From Vermamoeba vermiformis (lineage: Eukaryota; Tubulinea; Echinamoebida), in NCBI GenBank assembly GCA_045837725.1, contig JBEWZL010000210.1, forward strand, positions 1-64,000: a stretch of DNA of 64,000 nt, written 5' to 3'. The notes beneath the pieces were generated by a model, which saw only the letters and a program-made list of their open reading frames with translations, did no database searches and was not told the origin of the DNA. The translations under genes were made by a program, and so were the position numbers. Positions 1 to 10,500 of the stretch are shown piece by piece (within the stretch, counting starts at the first letter, position 1; every line of letters begins with the position of its first letter).

Positions 1-587
1 GTCGACTGTAACAATAAAATTACGTTTTTCAACATAGAACGACCACACTTATATCTTAAAGTTATATTTCTGTACAAAGTGGTCCCTGAATTGACGGCAA
101 TTGATGCGAAGTGCCGTAACTTTTGGTTGGTAAGCCAGATGCTGGATTTGTTTTTTCTGATCTTCGCATCACAACAAAATTAACGACTAATTCCATCGCG
201 ATAAATCATAATATTAATAATAGAGTGCCTCGTAAGCAATTACAAGCACTTTTGAATTATTTTGAATTATTTTTTAAAATTAACGCCTCCGATCTGTTCG
301 GCCATTGTGCTGCAACTATTCGGGTCGTACTTTCGATTTGTAACACTCTTATTAATACAATCTTATTGATAGGTGTGCGACTTCATATTGAGAAGATTTT
401 GTACAGGCGATTTAGGGGACCCGGACTCTATTGTTTGAGTTTTTTCTGCCATCTTTGTAAACAAATTCCAGTAAATTTCGCACAATAGTGGTGAGTTATT
501 ATCACTTTATACATGGCTAATGATTACTCAGTTTATTTTTGATGTGTTAGATCCGAACCACACGCGACCTCGAAAAGTGCCTCGGCA
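1..587. other. 5' flank, no gene recognised
   Basis: This stretch upstream of the USP-transposase gene is AT-rich. An open frame covers about 120 codons near positions 123-488, but it begins at TTG, lacks recognisable motifs and has no convincing splice context, so I do not call it. If the downstream gene is a mobile element, its left terminus should lie here or before the window. I found no inverted repeat that matches the right flank. Confidence 0.4.
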
Positions 588-3525
588 ATGGCCAAAGTAG
601 TAAACCTTGGTGCCACATGCTACATTAGCAGTTCTTTACAGCTATTATTTAGTATTGAAGCTTTCCGTGAGCTTGTTATATCATCAAAACCTACACACAA
701 ACTTGCGATTGAATTTCGACAGATTATCACACTTATGAAGAGTAATAAAACAATTCATATCGAACCATTAACAAGGCTATTGAAAATATCAAAAGCAAGC
801 TACCAAAAAGAACACCGTGATTTACAAGAGTTTCTGCTCAATTTATTGGACAAGTTAACTGAAGACTCTGAGTTCAAGCGAATTATAAAGCAAGTTTTTG
901 GTGGTGCCTTACAACGTAATGGTTCAGAATTAATGGAGCCTTTTATAGGTACAAATGACTGCTGCAACTCGACTTAATTTCAATTGACTTTATAATTTAG
1001 ATATTTCAATTCCAGTTGCCCCCGGCAATGTTGTGGACAGTTTAGTTCAACTTTTCAGCAGTGTACGTAACATTTGCATAAGACTTGGATTTTAACTTAT
1101 TCAATGATAAGGACTGGGGTTCACACAAATTTTTGACATTCCCCACTGCATTAGTCCTCCACCTTAAGCGTTTTGATAATCTGGGCAACAAGAATGAAGC
1201 GAAGTTTCACTTCAAGTCAACTCTAGTTATTCCAGCAAAGCTCAGTTGTAGTGGTCATGCAGAGACCTACCAACTCAAATCAATAATAGTGCACCAAGGA
1301 ACTGCTAAACAGGGTCACTACGTAACCTACAGCCTTGCGAACAACCAATGGCTTGAACTCAATGATGCAGTCGTCTCAAAGGTAGTCAAAGTATGCCATT
1401 TTGCAGGTTCTAACCTCAATGTAGGCTCCCAAAGACTTCATGCAGAGGTTATTTGAGGGAATTGCAAGTGCTTATATCTTAGTGTACTGCACACAGCGTA
1501 TTTCATCCCCAACCAAGTCCAGACCCACACGAATTATTGGAAATGAATCACAGCAATTTAATGATTTTATGGAATGGGACTCAACATCATGTCAAAGTGA
1601 TCCAATAGAGATATCAGATAGTGAATATGAAGCAAACGAAAGTGATGATATGAGTGAATCAATTGAAGAAGATAATGAAGAGACATCAGAAGTCGCAAGT
1701 CCTGCAGCAGTGAAAGAAGGTATTGATTTCTCATTCATTAATCATTTTGATAACCATTACTGGCAGCTAAACTTCAAGCAAAACTGTCTGGGTGGAAAAA
1801 CGATGGGAGTAAATTCAAGCCCAAAACTTCTCAACCATTGACAAACCCAGGACCAAAGCACCAGCTCATCTTAACAAAAATTAATGCAATACGTCATCAA
1901 CTGGGAAAGCCAAAACTGTCTTCAACACTACGTGTCACAGAGCTTGACTGTTACTTACTTATGATGAATGACATAATTGAACATATTGAAAAAACAACAG
2001 ATGCAAATCTGCACATCAAAGCAGTCGATTTGCGCGCTTATCTTGGTGTTAGAATTGCACAACAATTATTGCCAGGTCATTCTGTTGATGACTCTTGGGC
2101 CTCCTTTTTGCATTCACGCGCCATGTGGGGCAACAGGTGGATTGCTAAAACAATGCTAAAAGATGAATTCAAGTTTATACACCGGAACAAAAAGTAAGTT
2201 CGTTGTTCACTCACTGTAATGGTTCTTACCTTTGGTCTTAGGTATGATGTGTACTTTGTTTGGGCAGCTCTGAATCAAACCTACTCAGAAATATGGGTGC
2301 CATTCAGCCACCTTGCTTTAGATGATAAAGCAAATGCTTGGAAAGGAAGGTCAATTTACAAGATTTACAGATTACGCAAGCCATTCCCTTGGGCAATGTT
2401 AGAATATGTCATTATTGATGAAAGTGGATGGATGTCTGGCTTCATTCCTCGATATGGACTGTTTGCTACCATAACAGACAAGTTCAAGAAATGGCGAGAG
2501 TTATATCACGCCTTCAAAACAGGTCAACTTTCGCAAAGACCTCTACCATTTAAAACAATGTTTCCACGAGCATCAAAGACAAATTTCGATTTGGAAAAAG
2601 CCGTCAGTTTTTTATTGTCAAGACTCCCTGACAAACAAAGGCACGTTTATGACTTTATTAGAGAACCCACAAATTATGAAGAATGGAACAATCTGACAAC
2701 TCGAAACTTATCACACTATCATGTATTTTGTGACAGAGAGTTTTCCTCACTATGGCAGCACCTGCAAAAGCACAATATTGGATACACTGTTGGCATTATT
2801 GGAACATCACACCCTAACCTGTTTCAAAACAACCTTGCTCATTGTTTACAGCCAGGACAATGGCGCAGCTTAACAAACGACTCAGATATCATCATGTCAT
2901 TCTATGACCCTCAAGGCAAGACCTGTCACTGGGCTAGTAATCGAGGAACAGCAGCCTCAATTTCTGAAAAAGTAATTGATGGAAACAAAAAGAAAAAGCT
3001 TGCATACTCTGCTCCCCACTTGGTGCAACAATATCGGACATACTTCAGTTCTGTGGATAAGCATAACTCCAAAGCCAAGAAGTTTAAGTGGCCCTACCGG
3101 ATTCGAAAAGTAACAGAGCGCTTAGTATTTGCAGATTGGGAGCGCTCTGCTCAAGTTCAGGCAGAAACACTCTTCAAAAGACTCACCAACAGTGATATTC
3201 CTGCCAAGAAATTTCTTGCCAATTTAGCGCGCTCCCTGGTAGAGGAATTCCAATCAAAAAGGAAACGAAACTACACAATAGAAGCGTTAGATCTTGTGCG
3301 CGCCAGTGGAAAGCATAATCCATACACCCACACCTGTGCGTACGAATTTGGCAACTCCAAGCGTTGTTTCTTTTGTCAAACTCAAAAGATATCTTCTTCT
3401 ACACTGTAAGTATGTGTAGGTGTACTTTTGTCAAACTAATTAATTGCCTTAGCTACAAGTGCATTCAGTGCAAAGTTGCCTTACACAAGAAGTGCTGGAA
3501 GAAATTCAAAGGTGTAAATCTTTAA
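588..3525 (+). CDS. Ubiquitin-specific protease fused to piggyBac-type transposase
   Basis: About seven exons read as one protein of roughly 900 residues. The first part is a compact USP (peptidase C19): Cys box NLGATCYISSSLQLLF near 605, a LKRF segment near 1165, His box QGHYVTYS near 1315 with WLELND after it, and the terminal motif ASAYILVY after a 43-nt intron (1382-1424). No zinc-finger insertion is seen. An acidic Ser/Glu linker follows. The second part is a DDE_Tnp_1_7 transposase with the three expected Asp positions: ALDDKANAWKGRS, FCDREFSS, and SSVDKHN. It ends in a Cys-rich C-terminus (CAYEFGNSKRCFFCQ, then YKCIQCKVALHKKCW after an intron near 3410-3452). The joins near 960-1083 and 1790-1846 are less certain. 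It could be a mobile element gene or a domesticated host gene. Confidence 0.75.
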
Positions 3526-3563
3526 GTTTTGTACAAGGAGTTATCAGTTAACTATTGTGTGAA

Positions 3564-3831
3564 TAGCATGTAACACGTTGTGGTGTAGCATGAGCACGAA
3601 AGTGCCTGAGGCGGCTTTGACGCAAAAAACCTCGTGTGTAGGCACTGAGAGTTTGGGGATAGTCAGCTTGCTTCAGATTTATTCACATAATCACCTGCTA
3701 GGCTAACTGTTAGTAGCATGTAACACGTTGTGGTGTAGCATGAGCACGAAAGTGCCTGAGGCAGCTTTGACGCAAAAAACCTCGTGTGTAGGCACTGAGA
3801 GTTTGGGGATAGTCAGTTTGCTTCAGATTTA
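3564..3831 (+). repeat. Two ~118 bp direct repeats at 150 bp spacing
   Basis: A unit beginning TAGCATGTAACACGTTGTGG at 3564 recurs at 3714 with only a few differences (for example GGCGGCT versus GGCAGCT, and AGCTTG versus AGTTTG). Similarity ends near 3682 and 3831, leaving a non-repeated spacer of about 32 bp. Inside each unit AGTGCCT and AGGCACT could pair as a stem. The repeats lie between the transposase stop codon and the truncated P450, so they may be subterminal repeats of the mobile element. No terminal inverted repeat was found. Confidence 0.8.
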
Positions 3832-3849
3832 CTCAACAGACGATAGCCT

Positions 3850-4649
3850 GGGCTACTATTGAGCTTATTTATGAGAAATGGGAGCAGCCATGTCCAAATT
3901 CTGGTACGTCTACCGTGTAGACTTCCAGTTGGTTAAGGAATATCATCTCATGACTAACCTTTGTTTATCAGTTCGAAAGAGTGAAGAAAGAGCAATTAGA
4001 GTACTACGAGATCTTGAAACAGCCCAATGCTGAGCCTGGTACTGCCCTTACCACTAAGTTTCCGTTCAGTGAATGCGTTATTCGTGAAGTGATTCGAACT
4101 TCAGTCTCTGGCATCTCGTTCAGACGCGCCATCACAGACTTTGTTCTGAACGACAACGGAACTAATTACTTCATTCCTAAAGGTAAGGTTAACGTAAATT
4201 AAATCTTTATCGTTAATGTTGTTGTAGACACTTACATAATTATGCCGTATAATACTATTGGCAAGGACACGAGTGTTCACAAAGACCCTGAAGTGTTCAA
4301 ACCGGAGCGATTCGAAACTGAAGCTAAAGGTGCTTGTGAGAACGTCACTTTTGGAGCAGGACGACACCCGTGCACTGGTACGTGAATTAATCGCGATTAT
4401 AATTTGAGCGTCATTTTGGCTAAATAATTTCCCTATCTTTCTTTGGGCCTTCATCTCTCCTCTTTTTCAGGCACCAAGTTCGCGATGCTGAACATCAAGA
4501 ACATTGCATTCAACATCATGAACTTCTACAAAGTTGATGTGCCCGGCGAGGTAGAAAACTACATGCCAAAGATGCAAACAATGGGTGTGTTCAGACCCAT
4601 CAAGCCCGTCATGTTCACTTTGACCAAGTTGAAACCGATCGAGTTGTAA
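3850..4649 (+). pseudogene. Cytochrome P450, 3' half only
   Basis: Four exons encode the C-terminal half of a P450: the end of a helix-I region exon (FWYVYRV near 3898), the ExxR helix (CVIREVIRTSVSG near 4075), the PERF region (VFKPERFETEA near 4295) and the haem-binding loop FGAGRHPCTG near 4350. The last exon ends ...TKLKPIEL at 4649. It is close to the fuller copy at 15765-17737 in both protein and exon positions. The N-terminal half (membrane anchor to helix I) is not in the window. The truncation point coincides with the end of the 118-bp repeats, so insertion of the upstream element or a rearrangement probably removed it. If the 5' half lies before base 1 the gene could instead be split rather than lost. 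Confidence 0.75.
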
Positions 4650-4992
4650 AATTGTTTTAATTTGTTTGTCTGTCGTTGTGCACCACATAAAGTGACATAA
4701 CTCCACAAGTTGGTACAGGCAACTAACCGCCATCATGCTAATACAAGATGTCGTTAATGTACGTCCTTTTTTTTAAAAATTAATTAAAATTTATTAAAAT
4801 TATTTTTTTTATTTTTTTGTTTCATAAGTGCGGCGGAACGGCTTCAATTGAACGTGCAATCTAAATAGCCAATTCAAATATTATTGCACAAATTAACTGA
4901 GGTGTGCAGTTTAATCATGTGAAAAAGATGGAATGACAGCTAATTTTGGTTTCAAAGTGTCATCGTTTTGGTTCTTTTTCGATCGACCACGA
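4650..4992. repeat. P450 3' flank present twice in the window
   Basis: The sequence after this P450 stop codon (for example GTGCACCACATAAAGTGA at 4677 and AACTCCACAAGTTG at 4699), and a block from about 4827 to 4957, recur at 13888-14070 and 14221-14345 with about 90 per cent identity by eye. The second block now forms the 5' flank of the F-box/UBR gene that starts at 4993. This is a segmental duplication that carried the P450 3' end. Confidence 0.75.
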
Positions 4993-7471
4993 ATGAACGC
5001 GCCACTTTGGAAATTACCCCTTGAAATACGATCTCATATATTTGAATCACTAAGTCTTAGGGACATCGGTCACCTTAGACAATGCTGTTCGGCGTGGTTC
5101 AACATTTTACAAGATCTGTCATTTCTGAAGGTCCTTGATTTTTCTTATTCTCCTGTAAGTATTCAGATAATTAGTTACTTACTATAATCACGAATGAAGG
5201 GCATTAAAGAATTATTTGCAATTTTGTAATTAAATTATTTCAATTCTTATCTAATTTTTGGGTAAATTAGGATATCACGGTGGAGGCCTTCAATGATATA
5301 TTACATTACCGTATTAATGAAGAAGATAATTACATTACAAAAGTTATTCTGGCTCATACAAAGAATTTGACGAATAACGCACTGGAAGAATTGTTTCGGT
5401 ATCTTCCGAGGTAAAACAACCAGTTAAAAGCAAGAGAATAACGTACCGAAATATCCATAAGAGGTAATATTGTTATTTAAGAAAATTTGCTGATTTGGCG
5501 CGCAGAATCCAAGACATCCGAATCCGTCACTGTTTAACTTCAAAATGCATGGCTGTATTGCTCAAGCAAGAAAATTTGAAGGTTATAGTATATGTAAATG
5601 CGCCATTGATCCCATTAAAAAAGGTAACTTTTTGTCGACAAGATCCGATCTGACACGATCTGCAGGTACAAGAGCTAGTTGAGGCCCCTATCGAAGTCAA
5701 ATGCACTAAATTGACCCGTAAGATTATATTATATATATTTCTTGCTAAAGAACTGATTAGGATTCAAAATGGTGCGAGAAAAGAGGAGCCCTGATCTCGA
5801 TCTGACGCTAAAACTCAAATTGCTTGAAATGAACCCGAAGCTTAAGACTGATATAGATTTTATACTTTTTTTGTTGGAGTCAAAGCCATTTCAAACGGAA
5901 ATTAAAAATCGTCAATGCGACTTGGTGTTTTCATCAAACGATCTGCGTCTTTACCGCCAGATCTGGGAAGCTGAATCGATATGGCCCTTAGTATGAACAT
6001 AATATTACTTACTTATATTAATATACTTACGTTACTATTAAATTGAAGACGATCGATGTACTCCTCAACAAAACCATGCCCCTATTATGCGCTTTTCCTC
6101 TGGATCAACGAATGGCGAATAAGGATGCATGGGCGAGTAAGTATTATTGTAATTCACAAATGTATTAATAATAGGAATAATTAAAAATAACGCATAACAA
6201 TAATATGACCCCAAACTTCCCTGAGAAATCTGACGATCTGCATCTGTATGAAAACTTTGACTTCATGTTTAACCTTTCTGTCTGCAGTTGCCTATACAAT
6301 TCTTAATGTTCGAAATAAATGGTTCGGAGAAGACAGTTGCAGGAAGATAAATCAAAATAGGGAGTGGTTAGAGATACTCGCGGATCTGCAAGCGGTCCAC
6401 ATCCAAGATGAGGAGCTAGAACAAGCTCGTAAAAAGTTGGTATAATATAATTATATAGTATTGTAGTTACTAAGCATATCATTAGATTCCAAAAGAGACC
6501 TTTTCATCAAATTGCGTATACTTCTTTTATGGATATCAAGTTGAGTACGCTGAGGAACTTAGGTACGAGGCTTAAAGCCTAAATCTTCATATAGTATTAT
6601 ATTAGTAATAATAATATCATTCAGAACTTGAACCAGAGCTACACGAGCAATTTGAACGCGAGTTAAGTACTGTGGTTGAAATAGTTTCTCTGTTGTTGAA
6701 AAAACTGCCGATAAGATTTGGATTAATGCAGGGTAACATAATTATATCGTTGTGCGATTTAAATACTAATACAATTAACAGCTATTTCGTTATTAAACCG
6801 CAAGCAATTCCAGGAAAGTAAGTCAAATATACTACCTTTTATTTTAACTCCCAATTTACTTAACATCAATTTATAGGTTACGACGAGTTCTGTAAGCATA
6901 TTAATGCGCAGCATTACCTTGATATGGACTCCTATTCGTTAGCACAAGATCTCTATTCTCAAGGTATGAATGGACCAATGCTTTGACGCCATAAACTAAA
7001 TCTGACTAATATAAATTAATTTCTTATGTAGCTTTCTTGGGCGCGTATCACGTGGCAAGGGATTACCTGAAAAATCCGGATCTATTACTACAACTTGAAA
7101 CTTTGAGTCCAGACAATTACGATAAAATCTTTAGGCATTTTTCTAGAGCTCAATCCGACTATAATGAAGGTAATAACAATTTGAATTCTTTACGATTTTT
7201 TGTTGATATTTCCTATTTAGGCAAGTGTACTAAACGACAGCAGTATGGCAACTGCTATTGGTACGTGTGTTATACATGCGCTGCTGATGACGGCGAGTGT
7301 AGCGGACTATGTTATGGCTGCGTTCAGTCATGTAAGACTAAACAATCGATGCAACATGTGATATTAATATAATATTCTGTAGGCCATGCCGGTCATCAAG
7401 TAATGTATGTTAATGTTTCTTTAACCCCTTGCAATTGTAGACAGCCGCAGTGCGATAAATATTTTTCTTAA
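4993..7471 (+). CDS. F-box protein with C-terminal UBR-type zinc finger
   Basis: About 14 short exons, roughly 560 residues. The chosen ATG gives an F-box at once: LWKLPLEIRSHIFESLSL, then HLRQCCSAWFNIL. Middle exons hold loosely leucine-rich segments such as KNLTNNALEELFRYLP near 5370, without a domain I can name. The last two exons hold a Cys/His cluster typical of a UBR box: CTKRQQYGNCYWYVCYTC, CSGLCYGC, a C-HAGH spliced across 7329-7381, then PCNCRQPQCDKYF before the stop. F-box proteins act as SCF substrate receptors and UBR boxes bind N-degrons or related signals, so an SCF receptor using a UBR finger is inferred; FBXO11 is a known protein with both modules. Its 3' end converges on the next gene with an 86-bp gap. 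Confidence 0.75.
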
Positions 7472-7557
7472 TTGTAATAATAGTTGCCCTGTACGATGCA
7501 AAAGAAAGATTTTATTAAAATTAAAGAGTTAAACAACGGAACTAAAACTCCGATTGT

Positions 7558-10500
7558 TTAAATATTGCGGCTGGCAGGAGGGCAGCGCTTAGGAATGGCA
7601 TTGATAAGACTTTCGGGCAAAGAGTCCACCTCGAACAGCGCTCCGTAGTCGGCGATTGCACTAAAAAAAAGAAAGAGAAATTAGACAACAGTGCTTAGAT
7701 TAACTTAGTCTCGACTATGAACTTACACGCTCTCAACGCCGTCTTCCCAACTCTTCTTGGGTCCAGCAATGACTTGCATAATGGTGTACTTGGCCGCTTC
7801 GAACTTCCATTCGCAGGTCTGAGGATTGACGTAGCTGAGGCAGCAATAGAACTTGCCGTACTTGGCAGGAATCTTGACCTTTCTGTACTCGTCGAAAGCT
7901 GCATTGACGACCTCGATGATCTCTTTCTCGGGAACGTGAATGGACCAATCACTAGTGAGCGCAGCCCAAATCAATTGTTCACTGTCGTCTATGAAAAACT
8001 TTTCAAGGGCACGCAAAGGCACCGGCTCAATTTGAGTGGGACCAAAGTCATCAGGCATCTTGGCACCAGCAGGCACATCAACCTCAAACGATCCTTCGGC
8101 CAAGGGATACGACGTCAAAGTGTTAATGTTGGTCGGTCCGTCCACGCGGTGCTGATGACGTGCATCGCCCTCAAAGACGTTGTAGTGCAGCGCCATTTCG
8201 ACCTTGTGCGTGCCAGGACCAGCGCGGAGCAAGTAGCTGTAGAGCAATCTGGACTTGACAGACCACGAGTTCGCGTGATTGGCGAAGTCAATGCCCAAGC
8301 CGAGGACATTGAAGAACACTGTCTGCTGCGTGTTGAACAATTTGCTGTCGCCCATGAAGTAACCAATGCTCTGCTGGAACTCGTGTCTTGGGTGCACGGG
8401 CTTGCCATCGATTTTGACCTGCAGTGACATGACCAGCTTGGGACAGTTGACCACGGCGTCCATGTGACCGTCCACGGTGTACACAGGAGTACCATCCTTC
8501 TTCTTGCCAATAGCGTAGTTAGCGAGAGATCGAGGCCACACTGCACGAGCACTGATTTGGTCTGACAAACTGAATTTGGTTTTCAACGCGTCCTTGTTTT
8601 GATCGATGAGCAGAGGAATGTCACCGGCGCCAAAGACGATCTTGCCAGCATATGGCGCGGTGTACTTGACGAATGCTTCGTGGTTCGTGCTGTCAGGTCT
8701 CTTGCCAAAGGGAAGTCCGCTTTGTGCGGGTGTGCCAGGACGAACAAGCTCGTAGTCAGGCATGCCAAAGTCTGCCTCAGTAGGCTGCCACAAGTCAGTG
8801 GGAGCAGTTGGAGTGGGCCAAACAGGTTCCAAGTCAGGAGTTCTGTCTTGCGGGTGGAAGCGGAATTCGCTGTCCAAAATTCTCGTCAAGCGGGAAATGA
8901 AGAAGCGACGGGCAACGGGCCACTGCTCGAGCTGCTTCAAAACTTCCAAGATATTCTCTTGCGTGTGATAAGGCGCCCGTGCGTTGGCGCGGACAATGAC
9001 TGACTCAATGAGGGACAAAATCTTCGAGACCTTGCCGCTGTGTTCTTTTTGGTAGATGATCTTGACCAATTCGGCTTGGTAGGGCGGGATGTTCGGGAAC
9101 TTTATGTTGAGCGAGTGCAATTCAGAAGCGATTTCATCGGCAAAGTCTGCAAGGTTGCTACGAGAAGCACCAACTTCGTTCACGATACGGCAGTACAACA
9201 TGCTGGCCTTCTTCAAAACCGTCACGAATTCTTCGACCAAGGTCTCGCGTTCCAAGTTCTCGGCAATGTAGCTGAAGCCCGTGTTGATTTGGTCCCACAT
9301 CGTTTGTCTCACTGTGTCCTTCTCGGTCTCTGGAATCTCTAACACTTGCTTCTTAAGCTTCTCGAGCAACGACCGCGCGTGATCCCACTTGCCGGCAATG
9401 TACTTAGGAGGGTTGTAAGGTTCACCAAGGACCACATGTTCTGTGACCTTTGCATCACGAATAAGCTCGTTGACGGCCTTCTTCCACTCGCCGTTAATGG
9501 TCAAAACGCTTGTATTCCATTGAATGATGAAGGTGCGCGTCTTGCCAGGAGTGTCAGCTTGTGCTTGGAGACTGGTAAATGGGGAAGCCACGTGAATGAC
9601 CCACGGGCCAACAGTAGCTGAGACTGGACCATTAGGGAAGCCAGGAGCATTGGGCACTATAATAATAAATGATTTAGTATCGATGTCTAACTATAATTGT
9701 CAAAGGTAATTAATTACCTGACTTGACAGGGGCATCAGCACCACCGGCAGCAGCGGCGCCTCCCATGGCAGCAGTAATCGTGCGCTCCAATGAATCAAGA
9801 GCGGTGCGTGTCTCGGCGACGTAGCTGACAACAAGAGGCAAGGTGTTGTAGGGCGGGCTCTCGAGCTCAGCAAGGCTGTCGTAGGCCTTGTTCAACGCGT
9901 CCAAAGCCTCTTGGTGGCGTGAGTGATCAACAAAGGTCTTGGCAGTGTTCACGTGACTCTTGCCAGCGTTGATCTTGTCGTAGACGACTCTGCCAAACAT
10001 GGCCTCGCCGATCTTGGCCTCTAACTGGTCGAGAGCAGGAACGGTGTCCTTCAAGAAGGCGATGGTGATGGCGATGGTGTTGTAAGGAGTCTCTTGAAGT
10101 TCTGCAATGACTTCACGGGCCTTGGCAACAGCAGTGAGAGCCTCGGTGTTGCGGCTGTGGAAGTTCAAGTCCTTGGCAGTCGAGATGTGAGTGTTGGCAG
10201 CACGGATCTTATCTTCAACGACTCGTCCGAACAGAACTTCAGCAATCTTGCCTTCAAGAGCGTCAAGGGCGGGCTTGGCGTCCTTCAAGTAGGCAATAGT
10301 GGCTTCAAGTGTGGCGTAAGGAGGCTGCTCGATTTCAGCGATAGCACCACGAGCCTTGTCAATAGAAGTGAGGGCTTCTTCGTTTCTTGAGTGCTTGTGC
10401 AAGTGTTCAGCTTCAGTGACTAAGGTCTTCACGGCACGGATCTTGTCTTCAACCACGCGACCAAACATGGCTTCACCGCACTGACGTTCGTATTGATCAA

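Noticed and set aside
123-488. Open frame of about 120 codons near the left edge
   Set aside because: It starts at TTG, lacks motifs and splice context, and is no longer than chance frames in this window.
1062-1081. A 20-nt intron in the USP region
   Set aside because: Too short to accept without transcript data. A 43-nt intron ending near 1082, with an upstream gtttag donor, fits the frame better but remains unproven.
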